From Xiphophorus maculatus (taxonomy: Eukaryota > Chordata > Actinopteri > Cyprinodontiformes > Poeciliidae), in the NCBI RefSeq assembly GCF_002775205.1, contig NC_036454.1, forward strand, positions 2,101,382 to 2,165,381: a stretch of 64,000 bases of DNA, in the 5' to 3' direction. This document shows, piece after piece, positions 62,730 through 64,000 of the stretch. Made by a program: the position numbers and the translations under genes. Below the pieces are notes generated by a model. That model saw only the letters and a list, made by a program, of their open reading frames with translations. It was not told where the DNA came from and searched no databases. Positions within the stretch are counted from its first letter, which is position 1; the number at the start of each line of letters is the position of its first letter.

Positions 62730-63905
62730 TGGATAGTAAACTATTAAAAATGAATTATGTAAGTTATTTAACCTTGCAGATTATTTAAGGTAAATTTGTA
62801 AATTATTCATAGTGAATTTTCTAAATGATGAATGTTGCAGATTATTTATGGATGTCTGATTATCACTGTTGATGGTTTATATTTTGTTTGGTTTATTTGA
62901 ACTTTGTAACGTTGGTTTGTTTCTGTTTGGGCCTCCCAGGCTGCCGTAGCCAATCAGGGCAGGCCTGTAGAAACTGGCAGCGTTTTTCTCTGATGATCCT
63001 CTAAAACCAGAACAGTTTGATTCACACTGAGTTTAAATCACATTCACTCTGTTTCTGTTTCTGCTTTGTTTTTCTCATGTTGGTCACAGCAGGAAAATAT
63101 TTTCTCTGCATTTTATCAAGAGGCATCAGAGTAAAGGGGGCTGAATAGAAAGATCTGCCACATGTTAAATGAATGTATTTCATATCTGCAGTAAAATCTC
63201 AGATCTTTTCCCTCCAGGTTGATCAGAGATTTTCTGGCTCAGCAGAAACTTCATGTCAACAATCTCAGTCACGTTTCCTGATGTGATTTCTGCCTCCATG
63301 ACGATCCGCCTGTAAACAACAGATCATTATCAACACATTAGTTCATTCATTAACTATTTATGAGTAAGTAATAAAAGTAATAAAGTAATAAAACTGAGGC
63401 CTTCAGATTGTTTTTTGAATATGAATCAGCAGCAGTAATTTCTCTCTCTGAGTTAAAATCTCATCAGTATCAACATTTTTACTGACTTCATGTTTCCTCA
63501 GTTACTGAGTCTTAATAAATCACCCTGCAGGCATCAAACATATTTTAACCTTTATGCAGCAGAGGCTACCTGAGATCCTCAGGTTGGTAACAAACCACAG
63601 GATTCTGGACCAGAACCAACAGAACCGACAGGTCAGAGTTCTCTTGTTAGTCTGTTTGGTTGATTAAAGAGTTAATAATTATTCAAATTTCTGTTTAATC
63701 TGCAGTTAAATAAAGATCAACTTTAATCATGTTTCTTAAATTCTTCTGACAGATCAGATTATTGATAAAATGATCAGATGTTAATAAAACTACATGATAA
63801 AATGATCATCTTGGTTTTGAACTGTTTGTATCTCCTGTTTTCATCCTGGTGATGCGTTCAGGAACACGGCTGTTCAGTTGGACAGATCAGTGTTCAGAGA
63901 ACAGT
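62730..63905. other. Gene-free stretch
   Basis: No gene or element recognised at the right end before the last repeat. Confidence 0.4.
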
Positions 63906-63908
63906 AGC

Positions 63909-63978
63909 ATTAATGCTAACAGATTAATGCTAACAGATTAATGCTAACAGATTAATGCTAACAGATTAATGCTAACAG
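63909..63978. repeat. 14-bp short tandem repeat
   Basis: Five copies of TTAATGCTAACAGA at the right edge of the window. Confidence 0.95.
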
Positions 63979-64000
63979 GACGGCTAAAGCAAACAGCATC

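Noticed and set aside
1-64000. CRISPR array, operon or bacterial defence system
   Set aside because: The sequence is clearly vertebrate; the tandem arrays have no spacer-repeat alternation.
1-64000. tRNA, rRNA or snRNA genes
   Set aside because: No A/B box pairs with a cloverleaf or other recognisable RNA core was found by eye; a dedicated scan was not possible.

Overview
The window looks like teleost fish nuclear DNA. Genes are split into many short exons with GT-AG borders, GIMAP and PARP14 genes sit together, and there are relics of fish-type DNA transposons (Tc1, hAT, piggyBac, THAP-domain), an L1-like reverse transcriptase fragment and many micro- and minisatellites. The species cannot be fixed from the sequence alone. 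Exon models below were built by hand from splice sites, reading phase and remembered family sequence. No database search was run.

Layout. (1) 1-3225, minus strand: the 5' six coding exons of a CARD9-type adaptor; the rest lies left of position 1. Its third intron-like gap (719-2950) carries a 19-bp minisatellite. (2) 3.5-6.1 kb: an L1-like RT fragment, a (CA)n microsatellite and a 1.2-kb element with inverted ends and a broken THAP zinc finger. (3) 6311-24231, minus strand: a complete 23-exon PARP14 gene, about 1886 residues, with RRM-like and KH-like regions, an Arg/Gly-rich linker, three macro domains, WWE and an ADP-ribosyltransferase domain. An interferon-response-type site lies just upstream of its start codon. 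(4) 24.3-35 kb: mostly gene-free, with MITE and LTR-like pieces and a broken stonustoxin-like/PRY-SPRY pseudogene at 26.4-27.5 kb. (5) 35086-40881 and 48390-53325, plus strand: two tandem GIMAP8-like genes. Each encodes three AIG1-type domains, of which only the third keeps a normal P-loop and DTPG motif. The second also ends in a long charged coiled coil. Their middle-domain exons are almost identical in DNA although the flanking domains have diverged, which points to recent gene conversion. (6) 54.3-55.0 kb: a 24-bp minisatellite with a 192-bp higher-order period. (7) 57856-60324, minus strand: an intact but divergent actin of exactly 375 residues, whose seven coding introns fall where smooth-muscle actin genes have theirs. 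(8) 60.3-64 kb: mostly gene-free, with an (AT)n tract and two short-unit minisatellites.

Working together. CARD9 (innate signalling adaptor), PARP14 (interferon-linked mono-ADP-ribosyltransferase), the SNTX/PRY-SPRY relic and the GIMAP genes (immune GTPases) form a stretch of immune-type genes. The actin paralogue at the right end is unrelated in function. Nothing in the sequence proves coordinated regulation beyond the interferon-type site at PARP14.
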